Positions 22,829 to 31,554 are shown, numbered from the stretch's first letter. The stretch: DNA of 64,000 nt from Aquimarina spongiae (GCF_900141785.1 NZ_FQYP01000001.1:620001-684000), one strand, 5' to 3'. The notes: generated by a model from the sequence alone, not told the origin. Translations and numbers: made by a program.

Positions 22829-23703
22829 ATGACCAATATGATGAGATCCTTTATCAAGATGATGAATACCCTGTATTGCTTTATAATCGTATTATGTCTC
22901 ATGAGTTGCACAAAAACTGAAACCATTGAAAAAGAAAACTCTGTGTACAAAGCATTACATTTTAAAGATCAAATAGAGGTATTGATCATTGGCACTTTTC
23001 ATTTTGATCAGGAAACGAATTATGATGAATTGTCTGAAAAAAATCAACTTGAAATAGATCAGTTACTAACTGGCTTAGAAAAGTTTGGTGCCACAAAGGT
23101 ATTCATAGAAAAGTCTCCTCTTTATGATTCTGTTTATAATGCAAGATATCAGGAATACTTAACATCAGAAGAGTCTATTGACTCTCTGAGAAATGAGATT
23201 TATCAATTAGGATTCAAAATGGCAAAAAGATTACAGCACAATGCTATTTATCTTTTTGATAACAAACCTGATTTTATAGGGTCCCTAGAAGATTTTAGTT
23301 TTAGTTCTTTCGCCAAATATGCAGATTCTGTAGATACCCAATTCAATAAAAAGCATCATCAGCAAATCTCGGAAGTATACACCTATATGATAGTGTACGA
23401 AATTCTCTAGGGCTATACAATGATATTAAATCACTAAATAGTGCAGAAGCCGCTCAGTATGATATTGCAAGAATGCATGCCATAGAAATTAGAGTAGGAG
23501 TGGATCACAATTGGATTGGTGCAGATTGGTTAGGACGATGGTATCAAAGAAATATTCGAATGATGATGCACGTGCTTCGACAATCAGATCCAGGAGACAA
23601 AGTAATCCTTTTTGTGGGCTCTAATCACAAATGGGTGTTGGAGCAATTAATGAAAAACACACCAGAGCTTCAAATTGTAGATCCTTTACTCTTCATTAAA
23701 TAA
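22829..23703 (+). pseudogene. DUF5694 family lipoprotein gene, frameshifted
   Basis: The first part (22829-23410) encodes a lipoprotein signal peptide (lipobox LMSC) and the DUF5694 start VLIIGTFHFDQ. It stops after 193 codons. The continuation is in another frame: reading back from 23473, the codons NSLGLYNDIKSLNSAEAAQYD join to MHAIEIRVG, then ADWLGRWYQRNIRM and DPGDKVILFVGSNHKW, the conserved end of the family. The shift lies near TATAT at 23384-23388; two surplus bases or one missing base would restore one frame of about 290 residues. True pseudogene, phase-variable tract or sequencing error cannot be separated. Family function unknown. Confidence 0.8.
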
Positions 23704-23922
23704 AAGATAAAGACAGTACGAATAGGTGTTGTCCTTTTTGAAATTGTAGAAAGAGATACTGACTTAAGTGTTGGTTGCTTTCTGAATTTTATACCGTTAA
23801 TTATTATTCTGATGGTTCAAAGTCGTTTTACGACGATTGAACAGAATTTCATTTCTTTTTTCTCATACCCTATCTAGATTTGAAACTATAAAATAACCTA
23901 AGTGTAATCAAATCAGAATAGT

Positions 23923-24354
23923 ATGAGTCCAGAACAAATGTTTTCAATCGCCAATATGATGGCTATGCCCATGTGGATCATAATGATCATTTTACCTAAC
24001 TGGAGGGCAACCCGATTTTTAGTTGACTACAAAGTAATTCCTTTGCTGCTCTCAGTAGTTTATGTTATCTACATCTTTCTTTCTATCCAAGGTGGGGGTG
24101 GGTTAGATTTTGGGAGTCTAGGATCAGTAATGCAGCTTTTTACCGTAAAAAACGCAGTGATTGCTGGTTGGGTCCACTATTTAGCTTTTGATCTATTAAT
24201 CGGAATGTGGATGATCAATCAAAATCGTAAACTGAAAATTCATCCTGTACTTATGGCACCATGTCTATTTGCCACATTTATGTTAGGCCCTGTAGGCTTC
24301 TTACTTTTTACTATCATCAAATCAATCAAAAATCAAAAAAATGAACAGGTTTAA
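23923..24354 (+). CDS. ABA4-like family membrane protein (DUF4281)
   Basis: A 143-residue inner-membrane protein with four hydrophobic segments. The ABA4-like pattern is clear: MFSIANMMAMPMWIIMIILPNW at the start, a middle GSLGSVMQLF, then AGWVHYLAFDLLIGMW and the last helix LGPVGFLLF. The plant homologue is needed for neoxanthin formation; bacterial members are uncharacterised. The gene overlaps the next by 14 bases and leads into a LytS/LytTR pair, so it belongs to a membrane-signalling operon. Confidence 0.87.
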   Translation: MSPEQMFSIANMMAMPMWIIMIILPNWRATRFLVDYKVIPLLLSVVYVIYIFLSIQGGGGLDFGSLGSVMQLFTVKNAVIAGWVHYLAFDLLIGMWMINQNRKLKIHPVLMAPCLFATFMLGPVGFLLFTIIKSIKNQKNEQV

Positions 24355-25141
24355 GAATATATTACGAGAAGTAATGGCAAGCAGCCCTATTTTGTACGGT
24401 ATTGTCATGTTACATCTAATTCTGGCTATGGGATGTGTTATAGGACTTATTGTTGATGATCGTACCCTTATTGGAGTCAACATATGGATCAAACCCTTGA
24501 AGTTCTGTCTCTCTGGAGGGATCTATATATTCACCGTTGGTTATCTGAATACACTGTACCCATATTCAACCAGAAGAAAAAATATCATTAATAATATCGT
24601 TTCCTGGACATTGGCCATAGAAATCGGTATTATCGTGATGCAAGCCGCTAGAGGAGTGCAATCTCATTACAACCAAAGCTCTTTACTTGATGGATTATTA
24701 TTTGCTGCCATGGGAATACTAATTGCCATAAACGTACTGATTATGTTTATGTATGTCATCGATACGTTACGTTTAAAAATGAAGGTAGAAAGACCCGTAC
24801 AATGGGCTATCTTGATGGGATGGATTGTGGTGATTGCTGGTAGTTGGGTAGGAGGGCAGATGATTGGGCAATTGTCTCATAATGTGGGAGTGCCTGATGG
24901 AGGAGCAGGCTTACCACTAGTAAATTGGAGTACAGTGGGAGGTGATCTTCGTGTAGCACATTTCTTCGGATTGCATGGTATACAAATAATTCCGTTATTC
25001 GCAGTATGGGTGGCTTCCAAAAAGAAATTACGTCTCAATAAACAATTTCTGGCGGTACTTGTTTTTGGAGTATTGTATGCCAGTTGGATAGGGTTTACTT
25101 TTTATCAGGCATCACAGGCTATTCCATTACTTAAATTATAG
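24341..25141 (+). CDS. Multispanning membrane protein of unknown function, 266 aa
   Basis: About seven hydrophobic helices. Distinctive conserved-looking pieces are NIWIKPLKFCLSGGIYIFTVGYL (residues 45-66), QAARGVQSHYN near 104, and HFFGLHGIQIIP near 210. The buried charged or polar residues (K, R, H in helices) suggest a transporter or sensor rather than a simple scaffold. I recognise no named family. The gene overlaps the ABA4-like gene and is followed 9 bases later by the LytS kinase, so it may provide the membrane input of that kinase. Confidence 0.75.
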   Translation: MNRFKNILREVMASSPILYGIVMLHLILAMGCVIGLIVDDRTLIGVNIWIKPLKFCLSGGIYIFTVGYLNTLYPYSTRRKNIINNIVSWTLAIEIGIIVMQAARGVQSHYNQSSLLDGLLFAAMGILIAINVLIMFMYVIDTLRLKMKVERPVQWAILMGWIVVIAGSWVGGQMIGQLSHNVGVPDGGAGLPLVNWSTVGGDLRVAHFFGLHGIQIIPLFAVWVASKKKLRLNKQFLAVLVFGVLYASWIGFTFYQASQAIPLLKL

Positions 25142-25150
25142 ATATCAATA

Positions 25151-26212
25151 ATGCCCAATACCAAAAAAGAGCGCATAGAAATTCTAGGTTTTGATGATCG
25201 TTGGTTTATGATTATCGGTATTTTCGTACTTAGCTTTATTACGGATTATTTGTTTAGTAATTCGTTTAGTAGATACCCATTACCGCAGGCGATCATTAAC
25301 TGGGGAGTATCCTTGTTTTTCTCTACTTTTGACTGGATTATCATGCGTAAGCTGTTGATCTTTTTAAGAAAAACATATCCTTCGTTAAAAGATAATTTGA
25401 AACGCATTCTTATCTTTTTCTTAGGTATTGTAACTACAGTAATTGTATTGGACACTCTGGGAGGAATTCTACTCTCTTGGATATTTGGAGTGCATTATAA
25501 CCCAATGGGGAGATCAAAAATTATCTTACCGGTAATTTTGATTAGTACTATGACCATGGCTATCTACGAGGCAGTTTATTTTTTGATTCGACTTAAAAAA
25601 TCGATTCGTGAAGAAGAGCAAGCCAAACAGATTGCAGTGCAAGCACAACTGGATACACTAAGAAATCAAGCACAGCCACATTTCTTATTTAATAGTTTGA
25701 ATACGCTACGCGATATCATCGACCAAAATTCTAAAGAAGAAGCAAAAGACTTTGTGGATAAACTGGCGGATATCTATCGCTTTATTTTAGAATCGGGATC
25801 GGTTAATCTGGTTACACTACATGATGAGTTAAAATTTGCAGAGGCGTATATTCATATTCAAAAAGAACGTTTTGGCACTAATTTGCAAGTGCATTGGGAT
25901 GTGCCCCATACTGTAAAAAATACTATGATTATACCGATGAGTTTGCAATTATTATTAGAAAATGCTATCAAACACAATGTAATATCCAAAGCAAAACCCC
26001 TAGAAATTATTGTTGCAGCTGATCATAATCATTTAGTGGTGTCCAATACTATCCAAACAAGATCTACAAAGATAGCATCTACCAAATTAGGGCTAAAAAA
26101 CATCGAAAAAAGATATGGGCTTATTTCTGAACAATCCCTGACTGTAGATCAATCAAATGGAAAATTTAAAGTAAGTTTACCATTACTATCTTCTGCAGAA
26201 CAAAAAAAGTAA
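25151..26212 (+). CDS. LytS-type sensor histidine kinase
   Basis: A 353-residue inner-membrane kinase. Four hydrophobic segments span about residues 15-155. A short linker leads to the His_kinase domain with the phospho-acceptor motif RNQAQPHFLFNSLNTL (His near 176) and the ATPase N-box LLLENAIKHN near 276, then the G-box-like LGLKNIEKRY. The response-regulator gene begins 2 bases after its stop. Preceded by two membrane-protein genes in the same operon. The signal is unknown; this subtype is common in Bacteroidota. Confidence 0.93.
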   Translation: MPNTKKERIEILGFDDRWFMIIGIFVLSFITDYLFSNSFSRYPLPQAIINWGVSLFFSTFDWIIMRKLLIFLRKTYPSLKDNLKRILIFFLGIVTTVIVLDTLGGILLSWIFGVHYNPMGRSKIILPVILISTMTMAIYEAVYFLIRLKKSIREEEQAKQIAVQAQLDTLRNQAQPHFLFNSLNTLRDIIDQNSKEEAKDFVDKLADIYRFILESGSVNLVTLHDELKFAEAYIHIQKERFGTNLQVHWDVPHTVKNTMIIPMSLQLLLENAIKHNVISKAKPLEIIVAADHNHLVVSNTIQTRSTKIASTKLGLKNIEKRYGLISEQSLTVDQSNGKFKVSLPLLSSAEQKK

Positions 26213-26214
26213 TC

Positions 26215-26967
26215 ATGCAAATACTAATCATTGAAGATGAACCTAGAGCGGCAAGGCAATTGCAGTCATTATTGCAAGCATGCAATTTTCAATATCAGTT
26301 GCTAGAGGTTATTGATAGTGTAGAAGAAGCTGTGTTGTGGTTTCAAAAACAAATCATCCCAGATTTAGTATTTATGGATATACAATTGGCAGATGGCTTG
26401 AGTTTTGAAATATTTCAACAGGTAAGGGTAGAAGCACCGATTATTTTTACCACCGCTTTTGATCAGTATGCGATTCAAGCTTTTAAGGTTAACAGTATCG
26501 ATTATTTACTTAAACCAATTCAGAAAAATGACCTCACTCAGGCATTAGATAAGTTCACGAGTTCAAATACTTCAAACACTATCGATCCATCTATAGTACA
26601 CCAATTGTTGCAAAATATGCAACAAGGTAGTGGTAGGGAAGGAATATTGGTTAAAGACGGTAAAAGTTTTGTACAACTCAAAATAAAAGATGTATTGTTT
26701 TTTTATTCTGAAAACAGCATCACCTTTGGAGTAACTGCTACGAAACAATACATTGTAGACGAAACCATTGACCAATTGTATGAAACCTTGGATCCAGAAA
26801 TGTTTTTTAAGATTAATCGAGGGCAATTAGTGGTCAAAAATGCTATAGAGCGGATAGATCCTTATTTTAATCATCGTGTAAAACTTACCGTTACCAAAGC
26901 TGAGGAACAGGAGTTTGTGGTAAGCAGACAACGTACTCAGCATTTTAAGGACTGGATGAATCGATAA
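26215..26967 (+). CDS. LytTR-family response regulator
   Basis: A 250-residue regulator. The receiver domain has the acidic pocket ED (residues 7-8), phospho-acceptor in VFMDIQLADG (Asp near 56), TTAFDQY and the lysine in LLKPI. The C-terminal LytTR domain (about 140-245) has the pattern KDVLFFYSENSITF, FKINRGQLVVKNAIERI and FVVSRQR, which inserts beta strands into DNA. Directly downstream of and coupled to the LytS kinase. Targets likely include its own operon, whose upstream region holds ACCGTTAAT at 23793, one half of a LytTR-type site. Confidence 0.94.
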   Translation: MQILIIEDEPRAARQLQSLLQACNFQYQLLEVIDSVEEAVLWFQKQIIPDLVFMDIQLADGLSFEIFQQVRVEAPIIFTTAFDQYAIQAFKVNSIDYLLKPIQKNDLTQALDKFTSSNTSNTIDPSIVHQLLQNMQQGSGREGILVKDGKSFVQLKIKDVLFFYSENSITFGVTATKQYIVDETIDQLYETLDPEMFFKINRGQLVVKNAIERIDPYFNHRVKLTVTKAEEQEFVVSRQRTQHFKDWMNR

Positions 26968-26999
26968 AATCACTTTAATAAAAGTTTAACGAAATTCAC

Positions 27000-27051
27000 T
27001 TTGAAACGATCGGTCTATTATTATACATTTGCAAAGTAAACGAACGGTCTA
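27000..27051 (+). promoter_or_regulatory. TetR gene promoter with two operators
   Basis: TTTG at 27000-27003 and TACATTTG at 27024-27031, spaced 20, form a textbook flavobacterial promoter. AAACGATCGGTCTA (27004-27017) sits between the boxes and AAACGAACGGTCTA (27038-27051) lies just before the start codon. Both match the copy at 27682. This is the layout expected for autorepression. Confidence 0.8.
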
Positions 27052-27054
27052 ATC

Positions 27055-27654
27055 ATGGCAAAACACGATATCAATAATATTTTAGAGAAGGGGATAGAGC
27101 TATTTCGCCTCAATGGGTATCACAATACGGGAATACGAGATATTCTTAAAGCATGTGATATGCCAAAGGGTTCGTTCTATCATTCTTTTGAAAGTAAAGA
27201 GGATTTTGTGGTAAAGGCCATTTTGCATTTTGAAGAGATCATAGGTAAAGACTTTGAAAAAAACTTATCAGACGAATCCTTATCCTATTATGATCGAATC
27301 AGAAATCACTTCAATATTCATATTGACTGGTATACAGAAAAGGACTTTAAAGTAGGTTGTTTATTAGGAAATTTAAGTACAGAAGTAGCCGGAACCATAG
27401 ATCCAGTTTCCGATACAATATCTGCGGTGTATGAGAGATGGAGCAGGGGATTAGCAGGTTTTATTGCAAAAGGACAGGAGGAAGGAGAGATTATTAAACA
27501 TATAGAAGCTTTGGATTTGGCCAATTATCTTTTCGATAGCTTTAACGGTGCTTTAGGTAGAATGAAGGTAGAACGAAGTAGGGAACCGCTAAATCACTTT
27601 TTGAATATTAATATGACATTAATAAAGAATAAGGATAAAATTACGGCAAATTAG
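27055..27654 (+). CDS. TetR/AcrR-family transcriptional repressor
   Basis: A 199-residue regulator. The N-terminal helix-turn-helix reads GIELFRLNGYHNTGIRDILKACDMPKG, with SFYHSFESKEDF completing the DNA-binding unit, as in the group that includes QacR/AcuR-like proteins. The remainder is an all-helical ligand domain with a Cys near residue 102 (KVGCLLGN). Identical operator boxes lie in its own promoter and before the AhpD-like gene downstream, so it likely represses itself and the following redox genes. The inducer is unknown, possibly a reactive electrophile or peroxide. Confidence 0.93.
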   Translation: MAKHDINNILEKGIELFRLNGYHNTGIRDILKACDMPKGSFYHSFESKEDFVVKAILHFEEIIGKDFEKNLSDESLSYYDRIRNHFNIHIDWYTEKDFKVGCLLGNLSTEVAGTIDPVSDTISAVYERWSRGLAGFIAKGQEEGEIIKHIEALDLANYLFDSFNGALGRMKVERSREPLNHFLNINMTLIKNKDKITAN

Positions 27655-27681
27655 GTTTGCTATTTTTTTTATCTCAAAAAT

Positions 27682-27695
27682 AAACGAACGGTCTA
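27682..27695 (+). promoter_or_regulatory. Third TetR operator, before the AhpD-like gene
   Basis: AAACGAACGGTCTA, identical to the 27038-27051 box, lies 50 bases before the AhpD-like start codon. A clean -7 box is not visible beside it; TATTTTTTG directly downstream has one base too many in the spacer. Confidence 0.7.
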
Positions 27696-27744
27696 TTATT
27701 TTTTGATCTTCGAAATTAAATAACATAAATAAAAACGTATACAA

Positions 27745-28320
27745 ATGACAACAATTGAAAATTTAAACTACGATGTAAAGACTATTGAAAACGCACCTGA
27801 AACTTCTAAAGAGGTGCTAGAGCAAGCAAAGAAAGCCTACGGTTTTGTTCCCAACTTATTAGGAACCATGGCTAATCATCCGGCTTTGTTAAAAAACTAT
27901 TGGGAGGGAAGCGCCAATCTTGGAGCAAACAGTACTCTTAGTGCCAAAGAACAACAAGTAGCATATTTGGCGGCCAGTTATGAGAACAACTGTCACTATT
28001 GTATGGCAGCCCATACTTCTATTGGTCAGATGCATAAGATTGATCAATCCATTTTGGATGCCTTGCGTACTGGAACTCCAATTCCAGATGCACGGCTAGA
28101 AGCTCTTAGTCAATATGTAAAAGCTACTACGATCAGTAGAGGTCGTGTTTCTCAAGAAGATATCAATGCGTTTCTTGAAGCTGGCTTTACGCAAGAAAAT
28201 GTATTAGAAGTAATTACCATTGTGAGCTTAAAAGTAATGACCAATTACATCAATTACGTAGCACAAACCAAGGTAGATTCAGCATTTGAACCAAATGCCT
28301 GGGAAAAATTAATGGTATAG
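27745..28320 (+). CDS. AhpD-like carboxymuconolactone decarboxylase family protein
   Basis: A 191-residue all-helical protein. The redox signature is complete: YENNCHYCMAAH, a CxxC with a downstream His as in alkylhydroperoxidase AhpD, around residues 84-95. It would act as a thiol-dependent peroxidase or disulfide reductase in the cytosol. It is preceded by a TetR operator identical to those of the regulator's own promoter, and followed by a thioredoxin-like protein that could supply electrons. A large hairpin separates the two genes. Confidence 0.9.
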   Translation: MTTIENLNYDVKTIENAPETSKEVLEQAKKAYGFVPNLLGTMANHPALLKNYWEGSANLGANSTLSAKEQQVAYLAASYENNCHYCMAAHTSIGQMHKIDQSILDALRTGTPIPDARLEALSQYVKATTISRGRVSQEDINAFLEAGFTQENVLEVITIVSLKVMTNYINYVAQTKVDSAFEPNAWEKLMV

Positions 28321-28330
28321 TAACAACAAA

Positions 28331-28383
28331 GGGTGTAAGAATAACTTGTGGGATGTCTAATTTCATACAAGTTATTCTTACCC
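28331..28383 (+). other. Large intercistronic hairpin
   Basis: GGGTGTAAGAATAACTTGT (28331-28349) pairs with ACAAGTTATTCTTACCC (28367-28383), at least 13 consecutive pairs (AAGAATAACTTGT) plus the GGGT end, 17-base loop. No T tract follows, so it is more likely an mRNA processing or stability element or a partial terminator between the AhpD-like and thioredoxin-like genes. Confidence 0.6.
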
Positions 28384-28401
28384 TCATAATATCCAAAAAA
28401 A

Positions 28402-28953
28402 ATGGCATTAGTACAATCAAATATGATGGAGTTGGGCACAAAAGCCCCATCATTTACATTACCAGACACCGTATCAGGGAAAACAATTTCCTTGTCAGAC
28501 ATAAAATCAGATATCGCTACAGTGGTAGTATTTATATGCAATCATTGTCCCTTTGTACATCATATCAATGACAAATTGGTAGAAATAGCTAACGAATTTC
28601 AAGCCAAAGGAGTGCAGTTTATAGCAATTAGCAGTAATGATGTACAATATTATCCACAAGACGGCCCAGAAATTATGAAACAGGTGGCAGTAAAAGAGGG
28701 GTATTCATTTCCTTATTTATATGATGAAACGCAAGATGTAGCAAAAGCGTATCAGGCAGAATGCACACCCGATTTCTTCGTGTTTGATGGAGATTTATAC
28801 CTTGCATATAGAGGGCGATTTGACGAAACCCGCCCAGGAATGGGAAAAGCCACAGGTAACGAATTAGCGAGTGCACTAACCTCACTAGTAAACCATACCG
28901 AAATCGTATTGGACCAGAAACCCAGTATGGGATGTAGCATTAAATGGAAATAA
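28402..28953 (+). CDS. Thioredoxin-like/AhpC-TSA family protein
   Basis: A 183-residue cytosolic redoxin. The peroxiredoxin-like opening GTKAPSFTLPDTVSG is followed by VVVFICNHCPFVHHI, the CxxCP active-site pair (Cys near 51 and 54), and the cis-proline region AECTPDFFVF. The C-terminal FDETRPGMGKATG and a cysteine in MGCSIKWK are typical of the thioredoxin subfamily often next to AhpD-like proteins. It likely reduces peroxides or protein disulfides. It follows the AhpD-like gene and precedes a secreted protein, likely one regulon under TetR. Confidence 0.9.
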   Translation: MALVQSNMMELGTKAPSFTLPDTVSGKTISLSDIKSDIATVVVFICNHCPFVHHINDKLVEIANEFQAKGVQFIAISSNDVQYYPQDGPEIMKQVAVKEGYSFPYLYDETQDVAKAYQAECTPDFFVFDGDLYLAYRGRFDETRPGMGKATGNELASALTSLVNHTEIVLDQKPSMGCSIKWK

Positions 28954-28991
28954 AATAACGGATAACAATCATAATCAAAACTATTAAAACG

Positions 28992-29762
28992 ATGAAAAGA
29001 ATAATTGTAACACTAGTATTTGTAGTAGCTTCAACATTAGCTACTGCACAAAGCGCAAAAGAAATTATTGCGCAATCTGTAGAGGCTATTGGCGGAGCCC
29101 AAAACTTCTACAACAAAGGAACTGTATCCTACGACTACGAATATCGTGCTCCAAAAGGAGAAAATGCAATTACCTTGGTAGGAAAAGAAACGTATATGTT
29201 TGATGGCGAACGTTCTTACGCCACCTATACAACACACAGTCTTACAGGAGCAAACGGTAAAGTAGTAGAAGGATATAATGGAACAGACGCATGGGTAACT
29301 TTTGATGGAAAAGTATCTGATGATCAACAAGCTAATGGTGTAGCCCGATTTTTAAGAAAAACGAATTACTATTGGTTCGCCATGTTCTTTAAATTGGCGG
29401 ATAATGGAGTAAATCATGAGTTATTAAGTGATCAAAAGGTAAACGGTAAAGACTACAAGCGAATTAAAATTACTTTTGGTGATCAGGTGGGAGATGCTCA
29501 AGACACCTACATCATATATGTAAATAAAGAAACAAAGTTAATTGATCAGTTCTTATTTACTGTGGTTGGGTTTGGTATCTCAGATCCGTATTTGATGACT
29601 TTTGATTACGAAACCATCGATGGAATCAAAATACCGACAAAAAGAAAATATATTGAAGCAGATTGGGATGGTAACGTAAAAGGAAAAGCGCACTATATTA
29701 CAAATTGGACCAATATTCAATTTGGTGTTGATGTGGAGAAATCCCTTTTTGAAAAACCCTAA
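28992..29762 (+). CDS. Secreted protein, DUF6503-like, 256 aa
   Basis: Signal peptide (MKRIIVTLVFVVASTLATAQ) followed by SAKEIIAQSVEAIGG, a start common to Bacteroidota periplasmic proteins of the outer-membrane-lipoprotein-carrier-like fold. The mature part is a beta-rich half barrel (VEGYNGTDAWVTFDG, YIIYVNKETKLIDQFLF, PTKRKYI). I assign DUF6503 from this pattern with moderate confidence. It may bind lipids or hydrophobic small molecules. It follows the thioredoxin-like gene by 38 bases and ends the TetR-linked cluster at a bidirectional terminator. Confidence 0.72.
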   Translation: MKRIIVTLVFVVASTLATAQSAKEIIAQSVEAIGGAQNFYNKGTVSYDYEYRAPKGENAITLVGKETYMFDGERSYATYTTHSLTGANGKVVEGYNGTDAWVTFDGKVSDDQQANGVARFLRKTNYYWFAMFFKLADNGVNHELLSDQKVNGKDYKRIKITFGDQVGDAQDTYIIYVNKETKLIDQFLFTVVGFGISDPYLMTFDYETIDGIKIPTKRKYIEADWDGNVKGKAHYITNWTNIQFGVDVEKSLFEKP

Positions 29763-29793
29763 TTTTTTAAAACCAACTAAAGACAAAACCAAA

Positions 29794-29830
29794 AAAAAAT
29801 CAAAAGTCTAAACAAGGCTTTTGATTTTTT
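29794..29830. terminator. Bidirectional terminator
   Basis: Perfect 13-bp inverted repeat AAAAAATCAAAAG (29794-29806) / CTTTTGATTTTTT (29818-29830), loop 11. A and T runs on both sides let it serve both the plus-strand cluster and the convergent M56 gene ending at 29861. Confidence 0.8.
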
Positions 29831-29860
29831 TATTTGTAGTCATTTCAAAGATAACGACTG

Positions 29861-31174
29861 CTATTTCAAGTAATCTATTGGATCCAGGTATTTTCCTTCA
29901 TGTCGTACTTCATAATGCAAATGGGGGCCAGTGGATTTTCCGGTATTTCCTAAATACCCAATCACATCACCTTTTTTAACGGTTTGTTTTTCTTCGGTAT
30001 TAAAGCCGTCAAGATGTGCATACCAGGTTTCATACCCATTTGCGTGTTGGATGACAATTAAATTTCCCCAATTACCCTCTAATGATGCTTTGGCGACCAC
30101 TCCATCTGCAGTAGCCAAAACAGGTGTTCCAATACTACCTCTTATGTCTATCCCTCTATGAATGATGCCTTCACCAATTTTGAGATTATTTCGTTTATGA
30201 CCATAGTGGGAGGTAATGTCCTTTTCAGTCCCATTTTGTACTGGAAATAGGGAAGGAGGAGTGTTATCATTTAATTCTACAGCTATTGTTTTGGTAATAG
30301 GCACTTCGTTTACAATAGGTTTCGAAAATGCGGAAACTAAAAATACACATACCAGTACTAAGAAAACATATTTTAGTTTAGTAAAAGGGCTTGATTTGGT
30401 TTTTGTAATCATATCTATTCGTTGTTTTAAGATTGGATGTTTGAAATAATTATAAGTGTGATTTGGATTCGAAATGTCAATTGTACGCAACAATAGCTCC
30501 AGATACTCAGATGGTTTCCCTTGTTGATGAATTACCTTTTCGTCGGCCTGATATTCATGAATGGCTTTTAAAGACTTTCTAAACAAATAGGATAAAGGAT
30601 TAAACCAAAATATCGCAATAAACAATTCAAGAAAGATCAAGTCAACAGAATGTCTAAAATGGATATGAGCTTTTTCATGAGCAATAATCAAGGGGTCACA
30701 ACTATTTTTGGGTAGGTAAATTGTATTAAAAAAAGAAAATACCTGGGATACATTTCCCACTACTAGTTCATATCCAGTTTTTTGCTGCTTCATGGATGTC
30801 CTTTTTAGTACCACTAACTTTCGTATACTTATATATACTCTTAGCAAACACGCTAGAAGTCCTAAACCGTATAAGAAACCTACGATCAACATATAATTGA
30901 CGGATTGTGTTGTTGGAGAAGGTTCGATAACGGTAACATCCTGAGGCATGTAGTGATGTACCTCTTCAAAGACAGGAATTTCAATTAATGAATTTGTAAA
31001 AGAAGGAACTGCATCGTTGATCAACGGTAACAGAAAGGAGATAGGAATCATCCCTAATAGTATAGCCCGATTCAATGCATAAAAAGTCAGTTTTCTTAAG
31101 GTAAGAAGATAGCATATGTACAGTACAGAAAAGACTGCGGTTACTTGTAATATATATAAAATCAAACTATTCAT
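29861..31174 (-). CDS. M56 (BlaR1-like) membrane metallopeptidase fused to an M23 (LytM) domain
   Basis: A 437-residue protein. The N-terminal half is the BlaR1/MecR1-type integral membrane zinc protease: four hydrophobic segments and the zinc motif HEKAH near residue 169, with FWFNPLSYLFRK and ADEKVI after it. After a further membrane helix near 270 the C-terminus is an M23 endopeptidase with HRGIDIRG, GNWGNLIVIQH, YAHLD and GPHLHYEVR, holding the HxxxD and HxH zinc ligands. The periplasmic domain could bind or cleave peptidoglycan and signal to the inner protease, which would then inactivate BlaI. Overlaps blaI by 8 bases. Confidence 0.93.
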   Translation of the reverse strand: MNSLILYILQVTAVFSVLYICYLLTLRKLTFYALNRAILLGMIPISFLLPLINDAVPSFTNSLIEIPVFEEVHHYMPQDVTVIEPSPTTQSVNYMLIVGFLYGLGLLACLLRVYISIRKLVVLKRTSMKQQKTGYELVVGNVSQVFSFFNTIYLPKNSCDPLIIAHEKAHIHFRHSVDLIFLELFIAIFWFNPLSYLFRKSLKAIHEYQADEKVIHQQGKPSEYLELLLRTIDISNPNHTYNYFKHPILKQRIDMITKTKSSPFTKLKYVFLVLVCVFLVSAFSKPIVNEVPITKTIAVELNDNTPPSLFPVQNGTEKDITSHYGHKRNNLKIGEGIIHRGIDIRGSIGTPVLATADGVVAKASLEGNWGNLIVIQHANGYETWYAHLDGFNTEEKQTVKKGDVIGYLGNTGKSTGPHLHYEVRHEGKYLDPIDYLK

Positions 31175-31550
31175 TCTTATCCTTTAGTTGTTCTATTTTT
31201 TCCTCTATCATTTTTTTCATCTTTTCTAATTCAGTAAGGTTAAGATCCTCATCCGAAGCAAAAAAAGAGGTAAACTTACTAGCAGATCCACTAAAAAAAT
31301 TACCAACCAATCCTTTCATATGCTTTCTGAAATACACCTCCTTGGAAATAGCGGGGTAGTACTGTCTTATCTTACCATAAGTGTCAAATTTTAGGAATCC
31401 TTTTTTTACTAAAACTCTTACTACAGTGGATATAGTCGTATATGCGGGTTTTGGTTCAGGAAACTGATCTACAATATCTTTTAGGAATACTTTTTCAAGT
31501 TTCCATACGTATTTCATCACCTGTTCTTCGGCTTTTGTTAATTCATTCAT
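31167..31550 (-). CDS. blaI: BlaI/MecI-family transcriptional repressor
   Basis: A 127-residue winged-helix repressor. LTKAEEQVMKYVWKLEKVFLKDIV and AYTTISTVVRVLVKKGFL carry the family's DNA-contacting helix; FLKFDTYGKIRQYYP is the wing. The cleavage/dimer region follows (LVGNFFSGSASKF), with an acidic helical tail. BlaI-type repressors are cut by the partner M56 protease when a wall-active signal arrives. The gene is upstream of and overlaps that protease gene. Three operators lie immediately before it. Confidence 0.94.
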   Translation of the reverse strand: MNELTKAEEQVMKYVWKLEKVFLKDIVDQFPEPKPAYTTISTVVRVLVKKGFLKFDTYGKIRQYYPAISKEVYFRKHMKGLVGNFFSGSASKFTSFFASDEDLNLTELEKMKKMIEEKIEQLKDKNE

Positions 31551-31554
31551 GGGA

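Noticed and set aside
23793..23820. LytTR-type direct repeat before the ABA4-like operon
   Set aside because: ACCGTTAAT at 23793 fits one half-site, but the second (ATGGTTCAA) matches poorly and the spacing is about 19 instead of 21-22, so not listed as a site.
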